DNA of 64,000 nt from Bog-532 sp963742875 (GCA_963742875.1 CAVUNO010000011.1:124001-188000); one strand, 5' to 3'. Numbered from the stretch's first letter, positions 25,618 to 35,995 are shown. Numbers and translations are program-made. The notes: generated from the letters alone by a model not told the origin.

Positions 25618-26852
25618 GCGGCCCTCCCCAGCACCGTTCGGATCTGCTGGAACGCGGTGTAGTTGCCGATCACCTCGAGGGTGCCGTGCCCGACCCGGTC
25701 CACGGCCTCCGCTACGCCCGTCACGATCTCGAACGTGACGTCGTCGGCTTGCAGCCGGACGGCGAGGTCGGTCCGGCGCTCCCCTCCGACGAACACCTGC
25801 CGCCCGCGCAGCCTGCGGTAATCCACATCCCACAGCCAGGATGTGTCCCGGCCGTCCGGCACCTGGGCGTTAACCGCGAGCATCACCGGCTCGGGCGGCG
25901 GGCGCAGCACGTCGAGAGCCTCCAGCCAGCCGGCCGGGTTCTTGGCGAGCAGCAGCCGGATTGCCACGCCGCGCCGTTCGACGGTCGTGTACCGGCCCGC
26001 CACGGAGGTCACGTCGCGCAGCCCACGCAGGGCGTCCACCACGTCGACCCCGAAGACTTCGGCGACAGCCAGCGCGACCAAGGCGTTGGACCGGTTCGCC
26101 CGGCCGGGCAGGGCGAGGCCGAGCGGCCGGACGCGCCCAGCCGGGTCGATGACGTCCTCGCCGGACAGCGCCCAGCGGACCGGAGGCCGGGAGAATGAGC
26201 ACTCGTGGCACTTCCACTCGCCGCCGGTCCGGCGCAGGTGCGAACCACAGCGCGGGCAGCACCACGAGTCGTCGTGCCAGCGCTGCCCGGCCGCCACCCA
26301 GGTGACATTCGGGGCCTCGCATGCGGCCCAGGCGATTAGCGGATCGTCGGCGTTGGCGACGATATGGCAGTCAGGAGCGGCGGCGATGGCTTCCCGCCAG
26401 TGCCGGGCCAGCAGCCAGATCTCGGCGGCCCGGTCCATCTGGTCCCGGCTGAGGTTCAGCAGCACCAGCACGCGCGCGTGGGTGACCCTGAGGACGTACG
26501 GTATGTACTTCTCATCACACTCAAGCACCGCGATGGTCGCATCGGGTGCCTGGCCGAGCGCGGACGCCATGCCGGCTTCCATGTTGGCGCCGAACGCGTT
26601 CGAGGCGATCTGCTCACCAAGCGGTGCGAGCGCCGCCGTGACCAGGCGCGTCGTAGTCGTCTTCCCGTTGGTCCCGGTGACCAGGACGACCTGCCGGTCC
26701 TGCGCCAGCATAGCCAGCAGCCCGGGCTCGAGCCGGAGCCCGATGACACCGCCGATCACCGAGCCATCACCCCGGCCCGCCAGCCGGGAAACTCGGCTGG
26801 CGGCTCCGCCGACGCTGGTCGCCAGCCTGGCTCGCAAGGGAAGCTTGTTCAT
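25614..26852 (-). CDS. murT: Lipid II isoglutaminyl synthase subunit MurT
   Basis: 412-aa Mur-ligase-like subunit. ATP loop VVLVTGTNGKTTTTRLV, a four-cysteine zinc ribbon (CCPRCG ... CHEC) inserted in the central domain, which is typical of MurT, and the C-terminal DUF1727 domain (NPAGWLEALDVL). Start ATG 26852; one seven codons upstream is possible. With GatD it amidates lipid II. Confidence 0.93.
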   Translation of the reverse strand: MNKLPLRARLATSVGGAASRVSRLAGRGDGSVIGGVIGLRLEPGLLAMLAQDRQVVLVTGTNGKTTTTRLVTAALAPLGEQIASNAFGANMEAGMASALGQAPDATIAVLECDEKYIPYVLRVTHARVLVLLNLSRDQMDRAAEIWLLARHWREAIAAAPDCHIVANADDPLIAWAACEAPNVTWVAAGQRWHDDSWCCPRCGSHLRRTGGEWKCHECSFSRPPVRWALSGEDVIDPAGRVRPLGLALPGRANRSNALVALAVAEVFGVDVVDALRGLRDVTSVAGRYTTVERRGVAIRLLLAKNPAGWLEALDVLRPPPEPVMLAVNAQVPDGRDTSWLWDVDYRRLRGRQVFVGGERRTDLAVRLQADDVTFEIVTGVAEAVDRVGHGTLEVIGNYTAFQQIRTVLGRAA

Positions 26853-26869
26853 CCCGGCCGATGCTATCG

Positions 26870-29800
26870 TCACCCGGACGGCCAGTCAGCAGCATCACCC
26901 GGCAGGCGCCGACCGCCAGAAAACGTGACAAACCGGCGCGGCCAGGAAAGGACCGTCTCGAGCCAGCCCGGACCGGCGCTGACGCGGCCCGACACCTGCA
27001 TGAGCGCCGCCGCGTGGCGCAGCGCCTGCGCGTGGTCCATGCCGGGCATCACCTGCGCGAGGTCGGCGGCAAGCGGCCCGGGACCGTCCTCGCCGGCCAG
27101 GGCGGTCCAGGCCAGCCGGCGGTTGGCGGCCAGTTCCATCGACAGCGGGTGCCGGCGCAGGGCCCGGATCCGCTGCCCGGCCCGGATGCCCGGCCAGTCC
27201 GGCAGGGCGTTCAGATCGAAGTCAAGGGGCGGGGCATGGTCGGCGGGTGCCAGACCGGGGCCGCTGAGCGGGCAGAGCCGTTCGATCTCGTGCAGCCAGC
27301 GAAGCTGCGGGATCACCCAGGCCGGACCGGACCGGGTGGCGGACGGGACTCGGCCGGCCGGACCGGCCGCAGGTCCGCCACCGGGGCCGGCGGCGCGATC
27401 CAGCCTGATCGCCGCCGCGGACGCCACCATCTGGCCGAACCGGGACGGGTCGTAGCTCATGCGCAAGGCCGCCGCCCGGACACCGACCCGGTGGTCGAGA
27501 ATCCGGGCCAGCAGGCATTCGCGCGCCCGGGCGCCGGGGCCCCGCCACCGGCGGCACAGCGGCGGGGGAACGGCCGGCAGCAGATTGTCGGTGAGGAAGG
27601 CCAGCAGGAACGCCTCGGTCCACACCCGCAGCCAGGCGTGTTCGGGTGAGGTGGCGAGCAGTTCGGCTTCGCGGAGCTCCGCCAGATGGCACGCGCGGCC
27701 TTCCCGGCAGGCTCGTCCGTAGGCCACGGAGCGGCGCCCGCTCAACAGCGGCGTGACATCGCCGGGTGCGACGGTGCCGGGCACCGTTGTGGTCAGATCG
27801 GCTATCCATCCGTAGCGCGGCGGTCCGGCATCGCCGGCGAGCAGGACCGCCACCTCGGGGGTGAGGAGCGGCACCTGGTCCGCCCACTTGGTCGCGTTCT
27901 TGTCCGCGTTCTTGTCCGCGCTCGCGTTTTCAGACTCGGCGGCTGGCATCCGGTGCACGATTCTTACGGCCGCGTTCCGCGACGCATCCGGCAGGAGGCG
28001 GGCCGGGCGCGGCTCGGTGAGCACGGCACCTTCGCCGTGCGCCCCGAACTCCGCCAGCATGGCCGCGAGCCATTCGGCCGCATGGGCCGCCGGACGGTCC
28101 TCCCCCTGGTCACGCAGGATGGCCCGCGCCTCCCCCAGCACGAGGACGTGCCGGAGCGGCGACCCCCGCGAGCTCGGTGACTCCTGTTGCCGCGCACGGA
28201 GCCGCAGGTATTCGGCGAGCCGGATCAGCAGGGCCCCGGTGACGAACGCCCGGTCTTCGGCGGCGCCGATGTCGTGCAGGGCCAGTACGGCGGGGCGGCG
28301 CAGAAGCACGCTCAGATCGGCGGGATGACCGCCGTCGAGGAAACGGCCGGCCAACCCGGTCCGCAGCGAACCGAAGCGGGCGTCGGCCAGGCCGCGCAGC
28401 CGGGCCCGGGTCCTGCGATCGTCAGCCGGCCTCGCGGATCACGCCGGTGACCGCGGCGTGCAACTGGCCGAGACCCGGGACGGCCGGCGCACGGCCCACG
28501 GCCCAGTACGCGGGCCGGCCGGTGTGCAGATCCCAGCCGGCAGCCTCGTAAACGCGGGGCAGCGCCAGCGACACGGCCAGGGAGAACAGCTCGTCAGCGC
28601 CGAAGGCAACGTCCAGCAGCCGGCGCACCAGCGCGATGTGCGCCTGCAGCGGGTAGCCTGGCTCCACGGCCAGCGGGCTGATGGTCAGCGGTACAGCATC
28701 GGGATCACAGGGATTGATGACCGTGACCGGGGGGCCGCCCCAGCCGGCGGTGACGGTCTCGTATCCGGAGCCGGCCGGGTCGACAGCCAGCCACGGCAGC
28801 CCGAGCCGGGTGAGCTGTGTCAGGATGTGCCAAACCGAGCCAGCGGAGTCCACAGCACCAGCAGGATCCGCGCCGCCAGCGGAGTCCGGAGCACCAGCGG
28901 CTTCGGCTCCAGCGACCGCGGCTCCAGCGACCGCGGCTCCAGTAGACCGCGGCTCCACCAGCTTCGGGTCCAGCGGCCGGGAAGGTGCCCGGATCGGCGG
29001 CCCCGGTCACGTTCAGGCCGGGAACGCCGAGCCGGGGCAGGCCAGCCAGGGCCGCGATCGTTCCGGCCGTGACGAAGAACGGCGACCGCGCGCCATCGCC
29101 AGGATCGTTCCGGGTGGCCGACATCGCTTCGTCCAGGCTCTGCGCACCGGTCCCGCTGCGCAGGCGGTACGGATGGGGTTCCAGTTCTGCCGACCCGGCG
29201 AGCAGCGGGGCGAGCACGTCGAGCTCGTCTGGGCCGGAGGCGCCGGCCAGCACGCGGACGCTCCAGAGGCCGCCGTCGCCGAAGTCGCCCCGCTCGGCCA
29301 GACATCGCTCGGTCCGATCCACGGCATCGGCCTGCCGCTCCCGATGGCGGCACAGGATCTCCGGTTCGGTGCGCAGCCCGGCGTTCTCCGCCGCGAGCAG
29401 GTCGGTGGGTTCCGCGACGACCAGCCAGCCGAACGGCCGCCGCATTAGCGCGATCAGAGCGGTCTCGAACAGGCTGGGGCCGGCGACTAGCTTCGGCCAC
29501 TGGGGGTTCGGGTCCCGGACGGCGGGACATGGAGCCCAGACCAGCCGGGCGAGGTCCTCGGCGCAGCCGCCCGCCACCGGAAGGCCCCAGGCACCGGGCG
29601 GGAAGAGCAGCGGCGTGGGCTCCGGGGCCACGCCGATGCGCGGTTGGTCCGGGTGCTCGCCGTGCGCCGCGACCGTAGCCGGGAAGGTATCCGAGGGCCG
29701 GGCAGTTCCCGCCGCGGGGCCAGGTTCGGGCGCCGGGCCGGCATCGGCTGTGCTGCCCGGATCGGGAGGACCTACGGTCGTGATCAGTTCCAGCGGGGCA

Positions 29801-29922
29801 CCGTCGCCTCGCGACAGCCAGCCGATCACGATGCTCCGGCCGGCCGTCACGGCGGCCAGGGCGGCGGGCAGGACGGCGGTGAAGTCACCGTCCGCCCAGG
29901 CAGCGGGACCGGGCGCGGTCAT
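26870..29922 (-). pseudogene. HerA-like (DUF87) ATP-binding protein, broken into three frames and lacking the P-loop
   Basis: Three collinear pieces of one family protein. N-terminal part (29922 to about 28970): WADGDFTAVLPAALAAV, DLARLVWAPCP, FGWLVVAEPTDLL, ending LPRLGVPGLNV. Middle part (28958-28422, another frame): HILTQLTRLGLPWLAVDPAG, VTVINPCDPDAVPLTISPL. C-terminal part (28438-26870, third frame): GRFLDGGHPADLSVLL, RAFVTGALLIRLAEYLRLR, and a Walker-B-like VLVLGEAR where relatives have IEEAH. The segment that should hold GATGSGKS is gone, replaced by Gly/Ala-rich repeats. Relatives are hexameric DNA-translocase-type ATPases. It is the last of three P-loop-derived genes on this strand. 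Confidence 0.7.
28905..28970. repeat. 15-bp repeats at the site of the missing P-loop
   Basis: Two identical and two degenerate copies of GGCTCCAGCGACCGC lie where the HerA-like gene changes frame. They code GAAVAGAAVA-type sequence in one frame and SRGRWSRGRW in another. Confidence 0.75.
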
Positions 29923-30073
29923 AGTGAGGACGTGCCACCACGGCCCGGCCAGACGGTTGCTTGTCGCTACATGTGACTGTCCGATCACAGATCGTGCTTA
30001 GCAGGCCGGCCCGCACACGCGCTACCGCATCGGCCATAGTCACCTCACCGCAATGAGTCCGGCCACCCGGGTA

Positions 30074-32305
30074 TCACCTGTCCGGGCGGCGGCGCCAGTC
30101 CAGCCGTTCCGGTGGGGGACCGAGATTGGAGGGCAGCTGTTCCGCTCTGTCCCGCCAGCTCAGCGGCCTCCGCCCGGCGGGCGCCGGATCAGCCCCGTCC
30201 CGGGGCGGCGGCGGCCCATCGGGATGCCGAGCCGAGCGCTCCACCCGCCCTGGGTCCGGCTGGGACAGGTCCGGCTGGGACGGCACCGGCCCGGCATCGC
30301 GGCCGGAAGCCTGCCCGATGCTCCCCTGGGTGATCCGGCGCGCCTCGTCCAGAGAGGCTAGCGTCGCGGTGGGAAGGCTCATGATGGCCGGATTGGCGTC
30401 CACCGCCACAACCTGCCGGCCGCCGGGGGCGGAATACGTGACGAGCATCGCGCTGGGCGGGAGCTGCTGCAGCTCATGCTGCTCGACGACGAGCTCGCGG
30501 GACCGCTGCACGGTCCGGGCCTGCGATTCACTGTCGCCGACCGCGCTCGACGTACTGACTCCCCACGCCGTGCTCTCGCTGATGCCCTCGGTGATCGCCT
30601 CGGATTCGGTGTAGCCGGTCGAATGGCTGGAGTCGCTGCTGCGGGAACTGGTTTCGTGACTGATCGGGAGGAAACTGCTGTCCCGGCTGGCGCCCCGGCC
30701 ACGGCTGCGCCCCGAGGTGTCCGTGACCGAACTGGTCTGGGCCAGGGAATAGGACGTGCCGACGGTACTGGTGTAGGAGTCGCCCCTGGTGTCCGTGACC
30801 GAGGTGCCGACCGTGTCGGTGAGCTGCGAAACGACGAAACGGTGCTCCGTGCCGATCTGCTCGCTGGCCGCCCTGGCGTCAGGCGCATTCCCCAGGCGCA
30901 TGAACGCTACGGCCGCGTTCCCGCGCCCCAGCCGTTCCCGGACGCTGGCCGGGATCGACCGGTAGCCGATCACCAGCCCGGTCCGGGAGGCCTCGCAGGC
31001 ATCGGCCAGCCGGTCCAGCACGTCGCCGCGCAGTTTCTCCGCCCCCAGCAGGAAAAGCGTGTGCTGCCAGGGCGCCCCGGCGGCAGCTCGGCGGATGATC
31101 GCAGTGAGCGCCGCGACCACGTAGGTACTCAGGACCGCATGGCCGGCCACGCCGGCCTCCCGGTCCATCGCCACCACGCGCAGCCGGGACCGCGGCGTGG
31201 ACGCGAGGGCAGTGCCGACCCCGTCCAGCTTGCGCAGCCGTGACTCCATGGCCCAGGCGCGCCCGACCACCACCTGCCCGGCGCCGCGGCCGAACATCAC
31301 GGCCAGCTGGTCGATCTGCGCCTCGGTAAGCAGCCCCCGGCGGGCATCCTCGCGCGGGTCGCCGATCTGACCGAGCACCCGTAGTGCGGCGTTGACCTGC
31401 GCCACCGTCGGGTCGCCGTCCAGCAGGCTGATGACGCGCTCGAGAATGGCGTTGTCACGGGACATCCCCTGGGCGGAACCCTGCTCGTCCCCCGCACTGG
31501 CGGCCAGCGACAGCAGGTCCGCGAGCGCCGCCGGGTCCAGCCCGGTGCCCAGGTCCATCCGGGGCAGATCGTCGGGCAGCACCCAGACCAGCGGGTCGAT
31601 CCCGGCGCGGCGGGAGACGGCGAGGAGGTCGCGGGCCACGGCGCCGTCGGTGAGGTCGACGACGGTCAGCTCGCCGCCGCCTTTCAGCCGGGCCATCCCG
31701 ATCATGGTGAGCATGGCGGACCAGCCGGACAGCGTGCCCCCGGCCACGTCGACACGATCGATGTCACAGGCCAGCGACATCGCATACCAGTGTTTCTGCC
31801 CCTCGTAGGCGGCCTGGCGCGCCTGCCAGGCCCTGGTGTGGTCGGCGTGCTGGGCCTGCCACTCGAACAGCCGCGCTTCCTGGAGGCCCCGGATGGTGCT
31901 GACCCGGCGCTCCTCCCCGGCGACCCGGGCCCGTATGGCCTGCTCACTGCGCCGGATCTGGCGGGCCGCGAGGACGGCCCCGGCCAGGCCCAGCAAGGCC
32001 CCCAGCCCGGACAGGGACGGATTGAGCCATCCCAGCACCCCGAAGGTGATCATTCCGGCCGCCAGGACAATCGCACCGCCGAACGATGCTCTGAGCGGGC
32101 GGTCCAGCCGTTTCTGCTCGCGGCACTGAGCCGCCACCCAGCCCGGATTGAGCTGCTCCCACGGCGGCGGGGTCGGCCCGCGCGGCGCCGGTCCGGGATG
32201 AGGATGGAGGAGGGCGTACTGCCAGCCGAGGTAGATCCGGTCGGGCCGCAGCGCCGGCGGCTGCCCGCTGGGCGGGCGGTGGCCGGAGGGGTTCGCCGCC
32301 GTCAT
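30074..32305 (-). CDS. Membrane-anchored P-loop-derived protein of the conjugation-ATPase type, lysine lost
   Basis: 743 aa. Two helices at about 75-95 and 98-115, then a charged coiled-coil segment (EERRVSTIRGLQEARLFEWQ), then an ATPase-like core. The Walker A position reads GGTLSGWS (189-196), with Trp for Lys; a Walker-B-like strand is HTLFLLGAEKL. Residues about 480-620 are Ser/Thr-rich (TDTVGTSVTDTRGDSYTS), ending in a Pro-rich tail. No exact function is known to me; the plan resembles accessory ATPases of actinobacterial DNA-transfer modules. ATGA overlap with the upstream gene. The GGTxxGW form may be a family feature rather than decay. Confidence 0.6.
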   Translation of the reverse strand: MTAANPSGHRPPSGQPPALRPDRIYLGWQYALLHPHPGPAPRGPTPPPWEQLNPGWVAAQCREQKRLDRPLRASFGGAIVLAAGMITFGVLGWLNPSLSGLGALLGLAGAVLAARQIRRSEQAIRARVAGEERRVSTIRGLQEARLFEWQAQHADHTRAWQARQAAYEGQKHWYAMSLACDIDRVDVAGGTLSGWSAMLTMIGMARLKGGGELTVVDLTDGAVARDLLAVSRRAGIDPLVWVLPDDLPRMDLGTGLDPAALADLLSLAASAGDEQGSAQGMSRDNAILERVISLLDGDPTVAQVNAALRVLGQIGDPREDARRGLLTEAQIDQLAVMFGRGAGQVVVGRAWAMESRLRKLDGVGTALASTPRSRLRVVAMDREAGVAGHAVLSTYVVAALTAIIRRAAAGAPWQHTLFLLGAEKLRGDVLDRLADACEASRTGLVIGYRSIPASVRERLGRGNAAVAFMRLGNAPDARAASEQIGTEHRFVVSQLTDTVGTSVTDTRGDSYTSTVGTSYSLAQTSSVTDTSGRSRGRGASRDSSFLPISHETSSRSSDSSHSTGYTESEAITEGISESTAWGVSTSSAVGDSESQARTVQRSRELVVEQHELQQLPPSAMLVTYSAPGGRQVVAVDANPAIMSLPTATLASLDEARRITQGSIGQASGRDAGPVPSQPDLSQPDPGRVERSARHPDGPPPPRDGADPAPAGRRPLSWRDRAEQLPSNLGPPPERLDWRRRPDR

Positions 32306-35300
32306 GCCGTCTCCTGCGCGGCGAGGCCGGCCGGGCTGACCGGCGCCGACGGGACGCCGGCGGCGGGCGATGGTTGGGGAACGCTGGCGGGCACGGTCCG
32401 CGCCGTGGCCACCAGGCGCGCGGCGGGGTGCCTGACCACCAGGGTGAATTCGCCGCGGCCGAGTTGCTGCAGCTGGGCCGCCGGCACCCGGGGCTGACGG
32501 GTGAACGAGGGCGGCGCCGCCCTGGGTGCCCTCGCCTCCGTCGCCGTGGCGGCGTGCTTCAGGGAACCGGGCAGCGGACTGGCCGGGCCCGCGGGGTCCA
32601 TGGGGAGCACCGGGTTCGCCCGGCCCGACGGACCCGGCAGGCTCGCCGGGCTCGCCGGCCCGGCGGTGCCAGGCCTACGGCCGGGCCGGCCGGCGGGCGG
32701 CTCAGGGGGCGGCCCGGCCCAGGGTGCCGGGATGAGCTGCTCCCCGGTGTGGCCAGCGAAGCCCTCGGCGCTGTCGGCGTCGGGCATCCGGTGGATGACC
32801 AGCGCGTTCACCTGCCCGGCTACGCCCGCACCGGCCCGCGCGGACGTGGTGGTCAGCACGACGGGCAGCCCGGCCTCGGCCCCGCGGCTGATCAGGTCCC
32901 GGAGCATGGGCTGCGGAAGGCCCTCGCAGTGGTCGAACCAGGCGATGCCGTCCCCGTCGACGCCGATGTCACGCAGGTCCTCGTCGGCGGCCAGGATGTC
33001 CTGGCCGACCAGCCACGCAAGGCGGGCCGCCGCGCTGGCGTGCCCGGCTGAGCCCAGGGAGAAGAGCACGACGGACCGCTCACGGACAACCCGGCCGATA
33101 TCGATGTGGGTGCGGGCGGCGGAACCGGCGGGCCGGAGCCAGCGCCCGAGCGGGGAAGCCCGCAGCTGGGGCAGCTGGCTGGCCGCGGTCATCAGCAGCG
33201 CGGGATCGGTCCGGGCCTGGCTGGCCGATGCGCGGGCCCGTTCGGCGATCTGCGGCCGCCGCGGGTGGTGAGCAGGCACTTGTTCCAGCCGCGCCTCCAG
33301 CGCGAGCGGATCGAGCAGGTGCGCGACATCATCGAGGACGGGGATTCGCGGGTCGGCCGGGGCCGCCTCGATGAGCTCGAACACGTCCGTCAGGTAGGCC
33401 GCGAAACTGCGCCGGTAATGGTCGACCGTGCCGGACCAGTTGAGCATGGCCGTGACGAGCGAGGCGCGCCGGGCCGGGCTCCCGTAGCGGAACGGCTCGT
33501 ACGACGCCGGGCCGGCCGCACTGAATTCGTAGAACGGCGCGCCGGCCACGGCACAGACGGCCGACAGCGGCTCGGAAAGATCGGTGCCGCCGCCCAGGTT
33601 GACCACGATGACTGGCTTGCGCAGCCGTACGGCGGCGTACACGAGCTGGAAACTGCTGGTCGTGGTGCCAGACCGGGCCGCGCCGGTGACGAGCACGCTA
33701 CCCGCCATCTCGGGCCAGGCCAGCGCCGCGGGCCCGCCGGAAAGCTCGTCCACCCCCAGGCAGGCGCCACTCCTGGTGACGACCCCGCCAGAGCGCACCG
33801 CACGGGTCACCACGGCGCGCCGGAGGGCGGCGATCAGGCCGGGGCGCGGCGGGCGGACATCCCACTCGTCCGTGTGCAGCCAGTCCAGCCAGGCGGCGAG
33901 CGCAGCTTCCGCCGCGCCCGCCATCAGCGCGATCGGGAGCTGCCGGAGCAGCCAGTGGCCCATGTCCGCGTAGGCCACGCCGAGGTGCAGCAGCCGGGCG
34001 GAGTGGCCGAAGATCCCGCCCAGGTAGGAGGCCACCCGCGCGGGGCCCGCCGTGAACCCCGAGACGGCCGCCGCGGGCCCGATCGCCAGCGTCCACACCA
34101 GCCCGGCGACGGCCGGGGCGGCCAGCCAGGCTGGGCGCCACCGGCTCACCCTGGTCACGCCGACGAAGACGAGCGCCAGCACCAGCGTCAGCTGGGCGAA
34201 GATCACATGCAGGATCACCAGCGCGATACCGATCGCAGCCAGGAACTCACCACGGCGGGGCGTATCTGTGGGTATCACGTAGCGTGCGTGCCGTGGCGCG
34301 CGCTCCGCCGCTGATACCGGCTCGGCTGGCATCGGCATTAGGTTCGCAGTAATCGACAGGGTGTGTCCACAGGCTCGGCGTATCCGGGCCACGGGCACCG
34401 TGAGCGGTGTTCCGCGGGCCGTAAGGTGGCCGACGGGGACGCCGTTCTCGATCGATACCTTGAAGAAGTCGGGACGCAGCATCACCACGGTCAGGGCCAC
34501 CGGGACCGACGAGTCGTCGAACCTTATGGTCACCGTGATCGCCGACTGCCCGGGGGCAAGGTGCAGGCCGCGGGCGATCGACGGCTGCGGCGCGCACAGC
34601 TCCACGTTCAGCGCGGCCGGGCGTCCCGCCGGGACATGGGCAGGCGCACCGTCCTGACCGTCCTCGCCAGCGGGCCCGGCAGGCCCGGCGGGGGGCGTGG
34701 ACAGCACCTCGTCGAGCGCGGGAACCCAGCTCGATTCGCCGTCCTCGTCCCACGCCGCGCTCACCTGGCTGGCCACTGGTTCGCCGCAGCCGGGAGCTTG
34801 CGGCAGGTAGGCGGTGGACATCGCCACCGGGGAGCCGCCCGACGTCCACAGGCAGCGGATGACCCGGACCTGCGTACCCGGTGCGAGCCCCAGGGCCAAG
34901 CAGATGTCCTGCGGCGCTGGGCGCCGCGACACGTGCTTGGCCTGGCAGACGATCGCGTTGCCCATCGGGTCGACGCTGGTGCTGAGCCCGGCCACGCCCT
35001 CGATGGCGACCTGGTACTCGGCCGGGCTGGCCCGGTACAGCTGCCCGTCCGGCAGCTTGCGCAGCAATGACCGCCGGGAAAGCTCCTCGACGGCGACGTC
35101 GATTTCCGCCACGCTCACGTTGAAACGCCGCGCGAGCACACTGCGCCGGGGCAGTTTCCAGCCTGGCTCGCGGTGCACGAGAGCCGCCGCCATCCGGTCT
35201 GCCAGCACCCCCGCGGCCGACCCCCGGGCACCGGGATCTTCCCCGCCCGGCGCCCCATAATCGTTCCCTGCGGCCTGATCGCCCTTGGCTGCTGTCCCGC

Positions 35301-35325
35301 CCACGCCCTCCAGCCCGGCGGTCAT
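32302..35325 (-). CDS. GntR/UTRA-like domains fused to membrane helices and a TraG/VirD4-type ATPase core with degenerate P-loop
   Basis: 1007 aa. Residues 38-100: GntR-type winged helix (RRSVLARRFNVSVAEIDVAV, ELSRRSLLRKLPDGQLYRAS). Residues 125-180 and 238-300: two segments resembling UTRA ligand domains (LGLAPGTQVRVIRCLW; GLHLAPGQSAITVTIRFDD). Helices about 358-392 and 398-425. Residues 535-860: coupling-protein-like ATPase with VLVTGAARSGTTTSS, Thr replacing the Walker A lysine, and Walker-B-like GIAWFDHCEG. Ends in a Pro-rich tail. The fusion of a transcription-factor front end to a translocase core is unusual. ATG start; first gene of the three-gene unit. Confidence 0.65.
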   Translation of the reverse strand: MTAGLEGVGGTAAKGDQAAGNDYGAPGGEDPGARGSAAGVLADRMAAALVHREPGWKLPRRSVLARRFNVSVAEIDVAVEELSRRSLLRKLPDGQLYRASPAEYQVAIEGVAGLSTSVDPMGNAIVCQAKHVSRRPAPQDICLALGLAPGTQVRVIRCLWTSGGSPVAMSTAYLPQAPGCGEPVASQVSAAWDEDGESSWVPALDEVLSTPPAGPAGPAGEDGQDGAPAHVPAGRPAALNVELCAPQPSIARGLHLAPGQSAITVTIRFDDSSVPVALTVVMLRPDFFKVSIENGVPVGHLTARGTPLTVPVARIRRACGHTLSITANLMPMPAEPVSAAERAPRHARYVIPTDTPRRGEFLAAIGIALVILHVIFAQLTLVLALVFVGVTRVSRWRPAWLAAPAVAGLVWTLAIGPAAAVSGFTAGPARVASYLGGIFGHSARLLHLGVAYADMGHWLLRQLPIALMAGAAEAALAAWLDWLHTDEWDVRPPRPGLIAALRRAVVTRAVRSGGVVTRSGACLGVDELSGGPAALAWPEMAGSVLVTGAARSGTTTSSFQLVYAAVRLRKPVIVVNLGGGTDLSEPLSAVCAVAGAPFYEFSAAGPASYEPFRYGSPARRASLVTAMLNWSGTVDHYRRSFAAYLTDVFELIEAAPADPRIPVLDDVAHLLDPLALEARLEQVPAHHPRRPQIAERARASASQARTDPALLMTAASQLPQLRASPLGRWLRPAGSAARTHIDIGRVVRERSVVLFSLGSAGHASAAARLAWLVGQDILAADEDLRDIGVDGDGIAWFDHCEGLPQPMLRDLISRGAEAGLPVVLTTTSARAGAGVAGQVNALVIHRMPDADSAEGFAGHTGEQLIPAPWAGPPPEPPAGRPGRRPGTAGPASPASLPGPSGRANPVLPMDPAGPASPLPGSLKHAATATEARAPRAAPPSFTRQPRVPAAQLQQLGRGEFTLVVRHPAARLVATARTVPASVPQPSPAAGVPSAPVSPAGLAAQETA

Positions 35326-35464
35326 TCCACATTTTGCCGGGAGACCGCCACGACCACCCGGCCGGGGACGATCATCAGGCCCACCTCGGCCCTCCTGGGA
35401 GCGGGCTCTGCCGACTCTGCGAAAACCACGGTCTTGCGCCTCACCTGGTGCCGGGCTGTCAACG

Positions 35465-35467
35465 GGG
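35465..35467. other. Gap 35326-35604, probable promoter region of the translocase-like cassette
   Basis: About 280 bases upstream of the GntR-fusion gene. Locally less GC-rich near 35520-35600. No gene, no clear operator; the marked bases are only the middle of the gap. Confidence 0.3.
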
Positions 35468-35604
35468 GACGGGACGGTGCGTCGCTACCAGCACAAGGCC
35501 GCGTCCAGGTCCATTGATAGCCAGCCGCGGTGAAGCCACGTTGAACGCTGCCATGAATAAAAGCGACTAGCGGGCAACACGTAGGTGAACTCAGCACGCG
35601 AAAA

Positions 35605-35638
35605 CCCCGCCGCCCTGACGGGTGTCAGGGCGGCGGGG
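35605..35638 (-). terminator. Strong intrinsic terminator after the DUF1416 gene
   Basis: Perfect 15-bp stem CCCCGCCGCCCTGAC / GTCAGGGCGGCGGGG with loop GGGT. On the minus strand TTTT follows, so it ends the sulfurtransferase-DUF1416 operon. Confidence 0.9.
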
Positions 35639-35665
35639 CCATTTGCCGCTGAGCCGGGTGACGGC

Positions 35666-35995
35666 TCAGACGGTCACCTCGACCTTGGTGACCTTTCCGT
35701 ATTCGGCGGAAACACTGCGGTCGGCGCGCGCTCCCCCGGGCGCGAGCACCCGGAGCTTCCACGTGCCCGGGGCGGCGAAGAAGCGGAACCCGCCGTCCTC
35801 GCCGAGCGGGACCTCGGCCACGAATTCGTCACCGGTGCCGAGCAGCCGGGCGTACCCGGTCGACAACGGGGCGCTGCCGCGCACGACGCGTCCCTCCACC
35901 ACGGCCTGGTTGCCCGCGTCGGTAGCGGCGGCCGCCGGCACGCCGCCAGCCGGCGCGCCGCAGCCGTCGCCCGGGGTCTGGTTCGGACTTGTCAT
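35666..35995 (-). CDS. DUF1416 domain protein
   Basis: 109-aa protein, partner of thiosulfate sulfurtransferase operons in actinobacteria. A single beta-sandwich-like domain (VVEGRVVRGSAPLSTGYARL, GGFRFFAAPGTWKLRVLAPG) similar to carboxypeptidase regulatory-like folds. Start ATG 35995 overlaps the sulfurtransferase stop (ATGA). N-terminal CGAPAGG segment is characteristic. Function unknown. Confidence 0.88.
   Translation of the reverse strand: MTSPNQTPGDGCGAPAGGVPAAAATDAGNQAVVEGRVVRGSAPLSTGYARLLGTGDEFVAEVPLGEDGGFRFFAAPGTWKLRVLAPGGARADRSVSAEYGKVTKVEVTV

Noticed and set aside
28820..29530. 236-codon third frame in the HerA-like gene
   Set aside because: Arg/Pro-rich shadow whose repeats come from the 15-bp unit; the family text is in the other frames.
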